DNA of 64,000 nt from Methanobrevibacter sp. (GCA_017652345.1 JAGCBE010000255.1:53477-117476), one strand, 5' to 3'. Shown: positions 34,188-42,614, counted from the first letter of the stretch. The notes: generated by a model not told the origin, from the sequence alone. Numbers and translations are program-made.

Positions 34188-34743
34188 TTTCTTCTTTCTT
34201 TACGATTATAACTCGAACCTTATCACCGTGATTCATTCTTGGTATTGGTACATCAAGATATACTGCGGCAGGATAAAAGTCATACTCACCTTCCACCGCC
34301 TCCTTCATCATCCGTTCCTTGCAGTCTTTCCACCCGTTTTCATATTCATGACGAGCAGTTTCTTCCACCTCTTTCCACTTTTCCGAACGAGGGCAATACG
34401 TTTCTTCCATCTGCTCCTTCTGCCATTCAGCCCCAGCGATGAATCTATTTTTTGCGTATTCACAAAACCAATGTGGTCCAATAGGACGAGGTTTATTTTC
34501 TGTTAGACCTTTTGCAAGAAAATTGGTATAATCTTCTGTTAAAGCATTGGCTTCATCAAAACTGATTTCTGCCGCTTCCTCCAGACTTTTGTCGGGTTCC
34601 TTAGAGAGAGTATCAAGGAAAGAAAGGAGTTCATTCGCATCTACGAAAAATGCTTTCCCGGTAATAACTCCTATACTATTACGAGCGAGTGTTTCCTTCT
34701 TCTGTTTCTTCACCCACTCCTTTATCTTCTCTATCTTGTCCAT
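34159..34743 (-). CDS. Bacteroides-type accessory protein, 194 aa
   Basis: Start at MDKIEKIKEWVKKQK. Contains SFEEAANxx-like EEAAEISFDEA and NRFIAGAEWQKEQMEE, a block shared with the DUF551-type protein at 39970-40500 (TGAKWQKEQM). This composition is typical of repetitive accessory proteins in Bacteroides and their phages. Trp is TGG only. Function unknown. Confidence 0.7.
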   Translation of the reverse strand: MDKIEKIKEWVKKQKKETLARNSIGVITGKAFFVDANELLSFLDTLSKEPDKSLEEAAEISFDEANALTEDYTNFLAKGLTENKPRPIGPHWFCEYAKNRFIAGAEWQKEQMEETYCPRSEKWKEVEETARHEYENGWKDCKERMMKEAVEGEYDFYPAAVYLDVPIPRMNHGDKVRVIIVKKEENDRATNAIL

Positions 34744-34838
34744 AATCAATGTTTTTTGTTTTTAGGTGGCCGAGTTAACATCACATTTATGAAGAACCCT
34801 CCATACAAAAGGACTATTCCACATATAAGATATATCAT
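34731..34838 (-). CDS. Small membrane peptide, 35 aa, one in-frame TGA
   Basis: MIYLICGIVLLYGGFFINVM is a single transmembrane segment, followed by a basic tail that ends in W(TGA)-L-W-T-R and TAG. Small; supported mainly by its composition and the fit between neighbours. Confidence 0.4.
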
Positions 34839-34840
34839 GT

Positions 34841-35215
34841 CTAAATCAAATTTTTAAGACAATATTCTATTCCATCCTCACAAGCTTTTTCCCAAGTAGT
34901 CCACTGTCCAGAATCTTCATCATCACCATTATATGCTTCAGAATTATCATACTTGGTAGAACCATAAGGAATACTTGAAATAGTGTAAAGATACCCACAA
35001 GCAGTACGATAAGGTTCTATTACAAGATTATGAACTTCCCTCAGCCACTTCATTGCCATTTGGAGGGTAGGCTTCTGACATGCAATATCTTCTTTATCAG
35101 CATCCCAAATATCTTCCGAGCCGTCGTGACGATAAACATAGACGCATTCTTCATCAAACCCCTTTTCCTTCAGGAGTTTTGCGGTTTCAAAGGACACATA
35201 ATCTTCTGTTATCAT
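34841..35215 (-). CDS. Bacteroides-type accessory protein, 124 aa (paralogue of 36211-36633)
   Basis: Starts MITEDYVSFETAKLLKEKGF and contains PTLQMAMKWLREVHN, both nearly identical to the protein at 36211-36633. This family is common in Bacteroides mobile elements. Ends CLKNLI. Trp is TGG only. Function unknown. Confidence 0.75.
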   Translation of the reverse strand: MITEDYVSFETAKLLKEKGFDEECVYVYRHDGSEDIWDADKEDIACQKPTLQMAMKWLREVHNLVIEPYRTACGYLYTISSIPYGSTKYDNSEAYNGDDEDSGQWTTWEKACEDGIEYCLKNLI

Positions 35216-35216
35216 A

Positions 35217-35594
35217 TTAAATCTTATCAAGGTTTTCAACAAGTTCTTTAGCGGACTTTAATACACAATTATAATCCGTTGAGATTACAGACATTTTATA
35301 TTTACCACTTTCCATCTCGTAAATATAAGCACAGTATGTATCTTTTATAGGAAAATATTTCATAACAAATGCGTAATTCTTACCAAAGACAAGAATCTCG
35401 TTATCTTTCTCATACTGTGGTGAGATTTCAAGACCCATTTCCTTTGCAACATTGATTGGGTTTTTCATTGCCTTTACTCTATCTTTATTATCTGCAGCTG
35501 TCAAGGCCTTTACAGTGAAATACGAGATGGCAATTACAATAACAAGAAGCATAATGGCTTCTTTAATTCCAAAAAGTGCAGTAGTTAAAATCAT
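35217..35594 (-). CDS. Small membrane-anchored protein, 125 aa
   Basis: N-terminal hydrophobic helix (EAIMLLVIVIAISYFTVKAL), then a soluble alpha/beta domain. No family recognised. Confidence 0.65.
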   Translation of the reverse strand: MILTTALFGIKEAIMLLVIVIAISYFTVKALTAADNKDRVKAMKNPINVAKEMGLEISPQYEKDNEILVFGKNYAFVMKYFPIKDTYCAYIYEMESGKYKMSVISTDYNCVLKSAKELVENLDKI

Positions 35595-35638
35595 AATATC
35601 TTTTATATTACAAAAAACTATGCCAAACTAAATTAAAT

Positions 35639-36013
35639 CTATGTGTGTACCTCGTACATTCCTTCAGGTGCTTCCAACGCCAATCCCATAGGGACAAGTC
35701 CACGATAATCAATATGGTTCTTGTGATAGAAATCAAAAAGTTCTGCATCAAGTTCTCCAAGGGGCTTATTCCTGTCCTCGCCAGTGCGAATTTTGTAATA
35801 TTGTTTCACTTCATCCTTAGTCATACTTGACATGGGACGGAGATAGGGTTTAAATTCTTCTCCCTCAGAATATTCAAGAAAGTGGGCAAACTCATCTAAT
35901 TTATTCGGTTCAAAAGTAATGTCACGATTATCACTATATCTATGTATAGTGAATCCATAAGGCAACCTTGCACAGAGGTCTTTCAGTAATATGTTTTTAT
36001 CTTCCTGTGCCAT
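35639..36013 (-). CDS. Bacteroides-type accessory protein, 124 aa (paralogue of 37072-37497)
   Basis: Contains LLKDLCARLPYG, YLRPMSSMT and YRGLVPMGLALEAPEGMY, blocks shared with the protein at 37072-37497. A family widespread in Bacteroides phages and prophages; function unknown. Confidence 0.75.
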   Translation of the reverse strand: MAQEDKNILLKDLCARLPYGFTIHRYSDNRDITFEPNKLDEFAHFLEYSEGEEFKPYLRPMSSMTKDEVKQYYKIRTGEDRNKPLGELDAELFDFYHKNHIDYRGLVPMGLALEAPEGMYEVHT

Positions 36014-36027
36014 ATCTAAATCAAATT

Positions 36028-36207
36028 TTAACGCATTTCATGAGCGGCTAAGATAATAATGCACACCCATGAGCCGAGAGCCCACAGGAGGCTTTTAAAG
36101 ATGGATTTGGCCTTCCACTCTTTAGGGTTGGAACCCCAATTGGCAATGACTATAAGCAAGAGCATCGCCAATACACCGATAAGGTAAAAAATCAAAACGC
36201 TCATCAT
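36028..36207 (-). CDS. Small membrane protein, 59 aa
   Basis: Two transmembrane segments (MMSVLIFYLIGVLAMLLLIV and LLWALGSWVCIIILA). Four Trp, all TGG, and GC-richer codons than the replication genes. Fits between neighbours with short spacing. Confidence 0.55.
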   Translation of the reverse strand: MMSVLIFYLIGVLAMLLLIVIANWGSNPKEWKAKSIFKSLLWALGSWVCIIILAAHEMR

Positions 36208-36210
36208 AAT

Positions 36211-36633
36211 CTAAATCAAATTTTCAAGACAATACTTTATTGCTGCTTCATAAGAAGATTCTGGGGATAACGCTGTCGTAATTGGCTGATTAATCTTTCT
36301 ATTTGTGTCTCCAATATCAAGAATCACGTATTGATAACCTATCATCTGTTTTTCCCATTCGCCTGATATATATTCAACATCTTCCCACCTTGGAACAGTA
36401 AATATGTGGAAATGATGTACTTCCCTTAACCATTTTATTGCCATTTGAAGAGTCGGAGCATGACAACAGGTTTCTTTATAGTATACTGGTGATCCAGAAT
36501 ATGAATAATTTTGATGTTTATGTGCATTACCTTTTTCATCATACCACCAGTCTGTAACTAATACATCTTTATCAAAATCTTTTTCCTTTAATAACTTAGC
36601 TATTTCAAAGGAAACGTAATCTTCTGTAATCAT
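36211..36633 (-). CDS. Bacteroides-type accessory protein, 140 aa (paralogue of 34841-35215)
   Basis: MITEDYVSFEIAKLLKEKDF and PTLQMAIKWLREVHHF match the 34841-35215 protein; the middle and C-terminal parts differ, but both end CLxNLI. Local duplication followed by divergence. Confidence 0.75.
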   Translation of the reverse strand: MITEDYVSFEIAKLLKEKDFDKDVLVTDWWYDEKGNAHKHQNYSYSGSPVYYKETCCHAPTLQMAIKWLREVHHFHIFTVPRWEDVEYISGEWEKQMIGYQYVILDIGDTNRKINQPITTALSPESSYEAAIKYCLENLI

Positions 36634-36634
36634 A

Positions 36635-37069
36635 TCACTTAACTTCTTTTAATAATACGGATGCTAAAAGAAATGTCGAATCATCACTATCAATCTCAAC
36701 TTCTCTATCATTGGGCCAATTATGAATAATTGTATGTTCTGAATCAAAACAATATAATTTTTTATTTATATCATCTACAAAATTATCCAAATCTTTCATT
36801 GGGTCAATATCAGCAAATACTAATTTAGATGCCATAAAGCAATTGAGAGGACAGAATCTTTCTTTTACCTCAGGATAATCACTGAATATATAAAACATGC
36901 ATCCACTACGAATATAAGTGACTTTAATTTTACGCCAACCTTCACTAATATTAAGCTCACGAGAGAAATAATACCAATATTCTCGACCTATCTCAATATG
37001 GGATTGATAACTATCTCTGCCATAGAGTTCACTAAGTTCCGTTGAAAAACATATTTTCTTAAATTTCAT
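36635..37069 (-). CDS. Unknown protein, 144 aa
   Basis: Starts MKFKKICFSTELSELYGRD; mixed alpha/beta; TGG for Trp. Part of the accessory cassette. No family recognised. Confidence 0.65.
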   Translation of the reverse strand: MKFKKICFSTELSELYGRDSYQSHIEIGREYWYYFSRELNISEGWRKIKVTYIRSGCMFYIFSDYPEVKERFCPLNCFMASKLVFADIDPMKDLDNFVDDINKKLYCFDSEHTIIHNWPNDREVEIDSDDSTFLLASVLLKEVK

Positions 37070-37071
37070 AT

Positions 37072-37497
37072 CTATTCAGTTTTGTACATTTCTTCGGGTG
37101 CCTCAAGAGCAAGTCCCATAGGAATCAATCCACGATAGTCAAGATGATGTTCAAGGAGCCAATCCATATAATCTGGCATATCATATTCGGTTAAGTAACT
37201 CTCTCCGATATTTTCATCATGCGGTTTATACCCACAATAAAAGTCATGTTCTTTCCTTTCCTCCTCAGTCATACTGGACATTGAACGGAGATAAGGTTTG
37301 ATGTTCCCAGATTCAACAAAATGAAAATATATCAAACTCTGCCCTTCGGGCTTATGTGATACTGTTTCATTATCAATGTCAATATTTACAATAGTCGATG
37401 GAATGTCACCTTTAGAACTTATAAAGCGACATTTAACACCATAAGGCAGTCTCGCACAAAGGTCTTTAAGGAGTAGTTGTTTATGTTCCTGTATCAT
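37072..37497 (-). CDS. Bacteroides-type accessory protein, 141 aa (paralogue of 35639-36013)
   Basis: LLLKDLCARLPYGVKCRF, YLRSMSSMTEEE and YRGLIPMGLALEAPEEMY match the 35639-36013 protein. Function unknown. Confidence 0.75.
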   Translation of the reverse strand: MIQEHKQLLLKDLCARLPYGVKCRFISSKGDIPSTIVNIDIDNETVSHKPEGQSLIYFHFVESGNIKPYLRSMSSMTEEERKEHDFYCGYKPHDENIGESYLTEYDMPDYMDWLLEHHLDYRGLIPMGLALEAPEEMYKTE

Positions 37498-37543
37498 ATC
37501 TAATCGTTTTTAGTCAGTCAATTAGGGCCAAAAAGCGAATGAG

Positions 37544-37711
37544 CTAGTTAAATAATTCTGAATACCTATGTGAGATAAATCGCCAATAAATTTTTGGTGG
37601 TTTGTTTCCATAGTACAGTTTACCATAATGTGATATAGTCATCGCATCAAGTGGACGTAGAAAATAAACCCACCACGGCAATTCTTGTTCGTATATTACA
37701 TATTCTTTCAT
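37544..37711 (-). CDS. Small Trp/Tyr-rich protein, 55 aa
   Basis: MKEYVIYEQELPWWVYFLRP; three Trp, all TGG, ends TAG. Similar in character to other small cassette proteins. Confidence 0.5.
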   Translation of the reverse strand: MKEYVIYEQELPWWVYFLRPLDAMTISHYGKLYYGNKPPKIYWRFISHRYSELFN

Positions 37712-37748
37712 CTAATTAGCAACTGTTTATCTTCTTGTATCATATTCT

Positions 37749-38144
37749 CTATTTTGCGTAAAAGTTCTCAAAATATTCTATACTGACAATTCCGTAGAAT
37801 TGGTTTTTGATACCATCTATATCCATTGCCGACATTTCGATATTTTTCATAAGGAAACCATCACTGGTACTTCCGTCAGCCCAATCGTAGTTACTTTCAG
37901 GACTTCTGTGCTTCTTCAGGTGCTGCTTCACTATTTCTGATACTATATGAGCATCAAACTCAAACGGGAACGGAGTCCACCCTTCTTCATCGCTCCAACC
38001 GATGCAATATCTCCCGTCTTTAGTAATCTGAAAATAATACTGCATGTCTTTCTTACCACCCCACATGTCCATTGCGAACTTGATAGCCGATTCCAACTGT
38101 CCGAAATCGCCGGAAACTTGAAAAATCTGTTCACTTGAAAACAT
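37749..38144 (-). CDS. Accessory protein, 131 aa
   Basis: Contains YYFQITKDGRYCIGWSDEEGWTPFPFEF, a pattern common in Bacteroides phage accessory proteins. Only TGG for Trp. Function unknown. Confidence 0.7.
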   Translation of the reverse strand: MFSSEQIFQVSGDFGQLESAIKFAMDMWGGKKDMQYYFQITKDGRYCIGWSDEEGWTPFPFEFDAHIVSEIVKQHLKKHRSPESNYDWADGSTSDGFLMKNIEMSAMDIDGIKNQFYGIVSIEYFENFYAK

Positions 38145-38161
38145 ATCTAAATTAAGTTAAA

Positions 38162-38226
38162 AAGGGTGCGTCCCTCAAATGGAAGAGCAGGTGGTTACAT
38201 CGGGGTAATCCACATACCACGCACCC
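38162..38226 (-). terminator. Terminator with long structured stem
   Basis: AGGGTGCGT (38162-38170) pairs with ACGCACCCT (38218-38226), 9 bp enclosing 47 bases; on the minus strand the stem is followed by TTTTTAACTTAATTT. Ends the transcript of the gene at 38234-38479. Confidence 0.6.
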
Positions 38227-38233
38227 TATTGGT

Positions 38234-38479
38234 TTACATCAGTTTCTTGAGTTGCTCGCAAAGTGATACAAGAGCGAAATTACACCCCATATTATCTGAA
38301 TACCAACGCTCAGCAGTTTCCAATGCCTTCATTTGTTCATCGGTAGGTTTCCATAATGCGTCCTTACGGATGTAAGCAACCTCATGTTTTTTATCTATAT
38401 CATTGTCCGGCAAAGGATCTATGTGATAATGATTATCACCAACATTAAGTGTACTTATATAAATATTGTCTGGTATCAT
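38234..38479 (-). CDS. Accessory protein, 81 aa
   Basis: Start at MIPDNIYISTLNVGDNHYH. Contains LWKPTDEQMKALETAERWY, matching the PSEEQMEAL block at the end of the adjacent 495-aa protein. Typical Bacteroides repetitive family. Function unknown. Confidence 0.65.
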   Translation of the reverse strand: MIPDNIYISTLNVGDNHYHIDPLPDNDIDKKHEVAYIRKDALWKPTDEQMKALETAERWYSDNMGCNFALVSLCEQLKKLM

Positions 38480-38480
38480 A

Positions 38481-39968
38481 TCAAAGTTTTTTAAATTGTT
38501 CGTAGAGGTCAATTAATGGTTTATTTCCAGCCATAATTGCTGCTGCATTTCGTAACGCTTCCATCTGCTCCTCGCTGGGTTTCCATTGGGGACGGAGGGA
38601 TTTGAGCCAAGAGATATAATTCGGAATCAAAGATGGCAATCCTGCTATTGAAGAATGAGCCCTATCCCAAGATTCAAGAACAAGCTGAATACCATCCATT
38701 ATGCTTCTATCCTTCTCGCTCCACTCTATCATTCTATTCTCTTTATAACGATAGTCTCTTGCTAATTCAATTCCACTTTCACCACCAGCAATAACTGCTT
38801 GTTCAATTTCCTCTCTCCATAACTGTTGTTGTTCTTTTGTTAATTGCGGAAAAAGTTTACTTTCAATATTAAATGAATATGTAGACGCAAAAGCTTCTAT
38901 TCCACTTTTTACACTATCGTATTGTATTCTGTTATCGTAATTCAACTCTTTAAGATTACCGTCTAAATCGAACTCATCTCTTATAGAACAATGATCTGCA
39001 GGCTTCTGCTCTGAGCGATACATTTCCGCTAATTCGCCATTATCATCCATTATACCAGCCGATTTAAGAAATTTTATTGCAGATTCTTTATTTTTAGTTA
39101 TGTCTTTAATAACATCTTCAATAGACTTTTGTTCCATTAGTTTTCCCCACTCATCCACCTTACAACATTCCATATAATGAACATTATGTGGCTCATCCGG
39201 TTTTCCATCAGTAAAGATTTCAACTTTGTACTCTATATTTCCCAATTCATTAACATGTCCAACTTCAAGGATTTCATACGTTAATCGAGAATTTTTTGTA
39301 CTTACAATTCTATCTCCAACCTTGAATTTAGGAATTGGTTTCTGATCACTGTAAGGAAAATCATCAATGAAATCTCTAAGAGATTGTTCTTTCTGCTTTT
39401 CAATACCGAATAAGTATCCTTCACGGAATCCCTTGGCATGAGCGCATTCCACATAGTCATCTTCCAACTTGTCAACATTTTCATATCCATTGTGATAATC
39501 ATTCCAAGCCTTTTCAAGTGCAGATTCAAAGGATTCTCTTGCATCATAGATAGGCTTCATCCTATCATATTTCTGCTTTTTGACCCAAGCAAGCATCTTT
39601 TCCCACATTACCCTATTATTGGCAAGAGTAGCACTATTGGCCTCTTGTTGGAGATGGAGCATTAACTCCTTCCTTATCTTCTCTTCATCTGAAATAGTAA
39701 AGTTATTGCCACTTTCTTCACAAACTTTGCTATCTTTCTGCTTTTCGAGCCAATCTATTGCTGACTTAAAATGATCTTTGAACTGCTCGTCCGTTTTCCG
39801 CAAGCCGTCATAGAGATATTCCAAAATCCAATTTCTATGCTTCTCGTCCTCGGATTCACGGAGTTCGGGGAATAAATCAGGCATAAGAACGGTATAACCT
39901 TCATTCATATATTTCTTAGCCTTTTCCAAAGCCTCATCATAAGCTTTTGCTTTTTCTTCAATCGACAT
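38481..39968 (-). CDS. Large repetitive Bacteroides-type accessory protein, 495 aa
   Basis: Helical, with repeated segments: ELRESEDEKHRNWILEYL, ISDEEKIRKELMLHLQ, WLEKQKD, RPQWKPSEEQMEALRNA. This ISEDERIRKEL...WLEKQ pattern is characteristic of very common proteins of Bacteroides phages and mobile elements. All Trp are TGG. Function unknown. Confidence 0.75.
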   Translation of the reverse strand: MSIEEKAKAYDEALEKAKKYMNEGYTVLMPDLFPELRESEDEKHRNWILEYLYDGLRKTDEQFKDHFKSAIDWLEKQKDSKVCEESGNNFTISDEEKIRKELMLHLQQEANSATLANNRVMWEKMLAWVKKQKYDRMKPIYDARESFESALEKAWNDYHNGYENVDKLEDDYVECAHAKGFREGYLFGIEKQKEQSLRDFIDDFPYSDQKPIPKFKVGDRIVSTKNSRLTYEILEVGHVNELGNIEYKVEIFTDGKPDEPHNVHYMECCKVDEWGKLMEQKSIEDVIKDITKNKESAIKFLKSAGIMDDNGELAEMYRSEQKPADHCSIRDEFDLDGNLKELNYDNRIQYDSVKSGIEAFASTYSFNIESKLFPQLTKEQQQLWREEIEQAVIAGGESGIELARDYRYKENRMIEWSEKDRSIMDGIQLVLESWDRAHSSIAGLPSLIPNYISWLKSLRPQWKPSEEQMEALRNAAAIMAGNKPLIDLYEQFKKL

Positions 39969-39969
39969 A

Positions 39970-40500
39970 CTAATTTTCTTTAAGGATTATAACCTGAACG
40001 TTATCATCTACATCTGCTCCAATTTTCTCAAGAACATCATCTTGTTGTTCTTGTGTATAGTCTAACTTTGGACCATCATACCAGAAGACTTTACATGAAA
40101 TTGCATTTTTCATCATCTGTTCCTTCTGCCATTTAGCTCCAGTAATATAAGCTCGTTTAGCAGCTCTAGCTAATGCACCATCGGGATCTGAATAACAATT
40201 CTTGTAATTATTTGCAGCTTCTTCAAGATCATCTGATATTTTTGATCCTTCAATATTATTAAAAGGAGGAATTGGCATCCATGCAACTATCCAATGTGGA
40301 AAGCCATCACAATCTTTTAAACCATCGTGATTAAACTTTCCATTCTTTGTAGAATCAACAAAACTTTCTTCATGATCAGTAATTACAAGTACTCGATCAC
40401 TTTCAGTCCATTCATGATGTCCTTGTAAATTATCAGATTCATATTTTGTTTCTTTTGGCATAGCCTCAGAAACCTTTGTCCAATGTCCTACCGCTATCAT
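39970..40500 (-). CDS. DUF551-like accessory protein, 176 aa
   Basis: Start at MIAVGHWTKVSEAMPKE; the segments TESDRVLVITDHEE and DGFPHWIVAWMPIPP match the DUF551 pattern of phage proteins (W...LP...VLV...W.PLP). The second half shares AYITGAKWQKEQM with the 34159-34743 protein. TGG only. Confidence 0.7.
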   Translation of the reverse strand: MIAVGHWTKVSEAMPKETKYESDNLQGHHEWTESDRVLVITDHEESFVDSTKNGKFNHDGLKDCDGFPHWIVAWMPIPPFNNIEGSKISDDLEEAANNYKNCYSDPDGALARAAKRAYITGAKWQKEQMMKNAISCKVFWYDGPKLDYTQEQQDDVLEKIGADVDDNVQVIILKEN

Positions 40501-40501
40501 A

Positions 40502-40810
40502 TTATTTACTATATTTTCGATATTCAGACAATCGTACATATACTGGTACAACTTTAGTTCTATGTTGTACAGTTTCATAAGCATACGTATCCACTAATAC
40601 AAAAGCACCAACGATTTTTCTACCATCATAGTATACTTCTTCGCTGGTGATTATTTGGATTACATTCAGCTCATCATCCATTGCTAACGCAGTGTTACTA
40701 TCTAACACCTGAAATATAGTAGCATCTACAAAATGAGTGTTAAAACTATTTCTAGTAATAGCACAGGATGACAACAAACAAACTAATATCAGAATTATAA
40801 ACTTTCTCAT
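40502..40810 (-). CDS. Small lipoprotein, 102 aa
   Basis: Signal peptide with lipobox MRKFIILILVCLLSSC (lipidated Cys 16). Exported, then anchored in a membrane. C-terminal part beta-rich (KVVPVYVRLSEYRKY). Role unknown; a host-surface change is possible. Confidence 0.75.
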   Translation of the reverse strand: MRKFIILILVCLLSSCAITRNSFNTHFVDATIFQVLDSNTALAMDDELNVIQIITSEEVYYDGRKIVGAFVLVDTYAYETVQHRTKVVPVYVRLSEYRKYSK

Positions 40811-41100
40811 TATTCGAATTCTAGTGCTAACATTATAATTTGATCTAACATTTTACAGAAATCATAATCTGTTGCCACTTTATTGAAATTGGTAGCCCCA
40901 ATAAAAGTGTGTTCAATTTCTCTTTGAAGTGTATTAATAAATATTCCTTGATTTATAAGATAATCTAATACATCTGCATATGTCGGAATAATTACATCAT
41001 CTTTAGTCATTGGAAACAAAGGTCTCTTAAAGGGAAAGTTTGAAGATCTAAGTCGTTCTAATAACTCATCACTCACTTTATTTGTATAATATCTATTCAT
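40810..41100 (-). CDS. Unknown protein, 96 aa
   Basis: MNRYYTNKVSDELLERLRSS; helical, with YADVLDYLINQGIFI, a pattern seen in Bacteroides phage accessory proteins. Overlaps the lipoprotein by one base. Confidence 0.65.
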   Translation of the reverse strand: MNRYYTNKVSDELLERLRSSNFPFKRPLFPMTKDDVIIPTYADVLDYLINQGIFINTLQREIEHTFIGATNFNKVATDYDFCKMLDQIIMLALEFE

Positions 41101-41115
41101 AATTTAAAATTTTAG

Positions 41116-41187
41116 TACCCTATAGAGGAGTCGAACCCCTATCTTCAGATCCGTAGTCTGATGTTCTATCCATTGAACTAACAGAGC
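41116..41187 (-). tRNA. tRNA-Arg(ACG)
   Basis: Acceptor GCTCTGT/ATAGGGT with several G-U pairs, D stem GTTC/GAAC, anticodon stem TCAGA/TCTGA with loop CTACGGA, T arm AGGGG-TTCGACT-CCTCT, A73. A34 would need deamination to inosine by host TadA. Confidence 0.88.
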
Positions 41188-41193
41188 AAAAAC

Positions 41194-41214
41194 GACAGGT
41201 GAAGCTAACCTGTC
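41194..41214 (-). other. Hairpin 5' of tRNA, conserved loop TAGCTTC
   Basis: GACAGGT-TAGCTTC-ACCTGTC: same loop and stem length as 19701-19721 with compensatory change in the stem. It ends 7 bases before tRNA-Arg(ACG). Confidence 0.6.
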
Positions 41215-41288
41215 CCCGAGATTAAACATGGCTCTTTATCTCGGTGTGATAACTTAAAGCCATCTCCGTTATCACTAAGCTTACTTTG

Positions 41289-41360
41289 TGCGTCATGCAG
41301 GATTCGAACCTGCATAAAACTGGTTTAGAAGCAGCTGCCTTACCAATAGACTAATGACGC
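41289..41360 (-). tRNA. tRNA with anticodon CUA (amber-reading)
   Basis: Acceptor GCGTCAT/ATGACGC, D stem GTCT/AGGC, T arm GCAGG-TTCGAAT-CCTGC, A73. The anticodon arm is GCTGC-TTCTAAA-CCAGT: four of five pairs with a C-C mismatch next to the loop, anticodon CUA. It could decode UAG, yet TAG acts as a stop in this window, so it may be an inactive, timed or cross-reading tRNA. Amino acid unknown. Confidence 0.7.
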
Positions 41361-41365
41361 ATTTT

Positions 41366-41383
41366 GCCAGTTAACGTACTGGC
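41366..41383 (-). other. Hairpin 5' of the CUA tRNA
   Basis: GCCAGT-ACGTTA-ACTGGC, 6-bp stem, 5 bases before the tRNA 5' end. Its placement matches the hairpins at 19701 and 41194 although the loop differs. Confidence 0.5.
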
Positions 41384-41392
41384 AGACGAATC

Positions 41393-41698
41393 TTATTCGA
41401 TTAACTTTAAATTTCTAAACATTTTACCTTCATCCTCTACAGCAATAGCAGTAAGAGCGTTATCTAAATCAGGTTCTCTAAATAAAGAATAATCAATACA
41501 ATACTTGTCTAATTTCTTTTTCCAAGCGTTTACATCAGCTCTTAAATAAATAAGATACTGATTATTCCATTGTTGTTTTGGATGTTCTAATAAATATTGT
41601 GCTACAGCATGACCACCCTGAACACATCCGTACACTGATGGTAAATCTTTACTTATCAGTACATACAGTCTCTTCTGGGTATCTTCCAATGTAGTCAT
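41393..41698 (-). CDS. Peptidyl-tRNA hydrolase II-like protein
   Basis: 101 aa. Contains LYVLISKDLPSVYGCVQGGH, AVAQYLLEHP and DNALTAIAVED, resembling the PTH2 fold (strand, G-x-x-x-x-Q-x-x-H-A helix, final TAIA strand) seen in phage proteins. A role in recycling peptidyl-tRNA would suit a phage with its own tRNAs and recoded stop codon. Motif-level assignment. Confidence 0.6.
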   Translation of the reverse strand: MTTLEDTQKRLYVLISKDLPSVYGCVQGGHAVAQYLLEHPKQQWNNQYLIYLRADVNAWKKKLDKYCIDYSLFREPDLDNALTAIAVEDEGKMFRNLKLIE

Positions 41699-41927
41699 TT
41701 ACAACTTTTCTGAAACTATTTCTTTCCCAATCATTTCGAAGCGCTTTATAAGAGTGTTTAATATCAGCCTCAATAAATGCCTCTCTCTTTTCGGGATCTA
41801 AAATTTGATGCTTTACAATATAATAAGCACAATAAATTGGATGCATCCAATGGTTATCTTTTCCTTCTTTATACGCAGCGACCCATTCTTTGATGTCGCT
41901 CTTAAATTCTAATACATTTTGTCTCAT
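41649..41927 (-). CDS. Unknown protein, 92 aa
   Basis: MRQNVLEFKSDIKEWVAAYK; contains HPIYCAYYIVKHQI. Trp is TGG. Overlaps the PTH2-like gene by 50 bases. A Bacteroides phage-type protein of unknown role. Confidence 0.65.
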   Translation of the reverse strand: MRQNVLEFKSDIKEWVAAYKEGKDNHWMHPIYCAYYIVKHQILDPEKREAFIEADIKHSYKALRNDWERNSFRKVVNDYIGRYPEETVCTDK

Positions 41928-42075
41928 AATTTTTATAGTTTTTAAATTAAATAATCTTCATTCTTTTAATCCAAAGTACTATAAAAATTTAAGGAGGATC
42001 AGTAAATACAATCTAGTGTCGCATAATAACAAATTTTAAAATTAAAGAATAAATAATTAGGTACATAACACCCTG

Positions 42076-42614
42076 TGACCCCGGCGGGGCTCGAACCCGC
42101 GACCCCGACATTAACTTACCACTATAGTTTTCACTACCAGATAGGCGCCTATCTCCTATTTTCGAGCTCCCTACTGTTTTACCAGTCTATACTGCAGGCT
42201 TTATATTCTGTTTGATGGTCTGGACTCTATCTTAACCATATTGAAATCTTGCAAGATTACGAATGGGCTGTCTGATTTTCTATAGCGGCAGATTATGCAC
42301 CGCTTCCCTTAGCCAGCCTATTACATCTGGCTCCTCGTAAATTTCAACTTAGGTCCCTCCTGTATAGTCTCTACACACTGTCTATAGCTCCGACTTTTAT
42401 TTTCTGAACTCTTTCGAGATGTCATCCTTGCTAATAACATTGGCTCGGTATCGGCATGGTTGTGTTTCAGTAGCAAGCATCATACTGATATAGTAGCTCA
42501 CAACTTTAGCTTTCACCGAATTAGGGAGGTTCTACTTCTAACATTTCTGCTAGAGCACTCTTATGTTGTAAAACAAGCAAAAGTGTCGTGCTCTACCTAC
42601 TGAGCTACAAGGTC
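42076..42614 (-). tRNA. tRNA-Lys(UUU) with a group I intron
   Basis: 5' exon 42581-42614 (GACCTTG-TA-GCTC...GAGC-A-CGACA-CTT) and 3' exon 42076-42114 (TTAA-TGTCG-GGGTC-GCGGG-TTCGAGC-CCCGC-CGGGGTC-A). Joined loop CTTTTAA gives UUU. Acceptor has two G-U pairs. The intron begins after U34. Confidence 0.85.
42115..42580 (-). other. Group I intron in tRNA-Lys(UUU), no ORF
   Basis: 466 nt. Contains group I core elements on the minus strand: CTAATTCGGTGAAAGCTAA (P3/P4 region), GTGTAGAGACTATAC (R/P7) and TTAAGATAGAGTCC (S/P7'), and ends in G (omega G). Insertion after U34 matches the two tRNA-Leu introns in the window. No reading frame of note. Confidence 0.85.
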
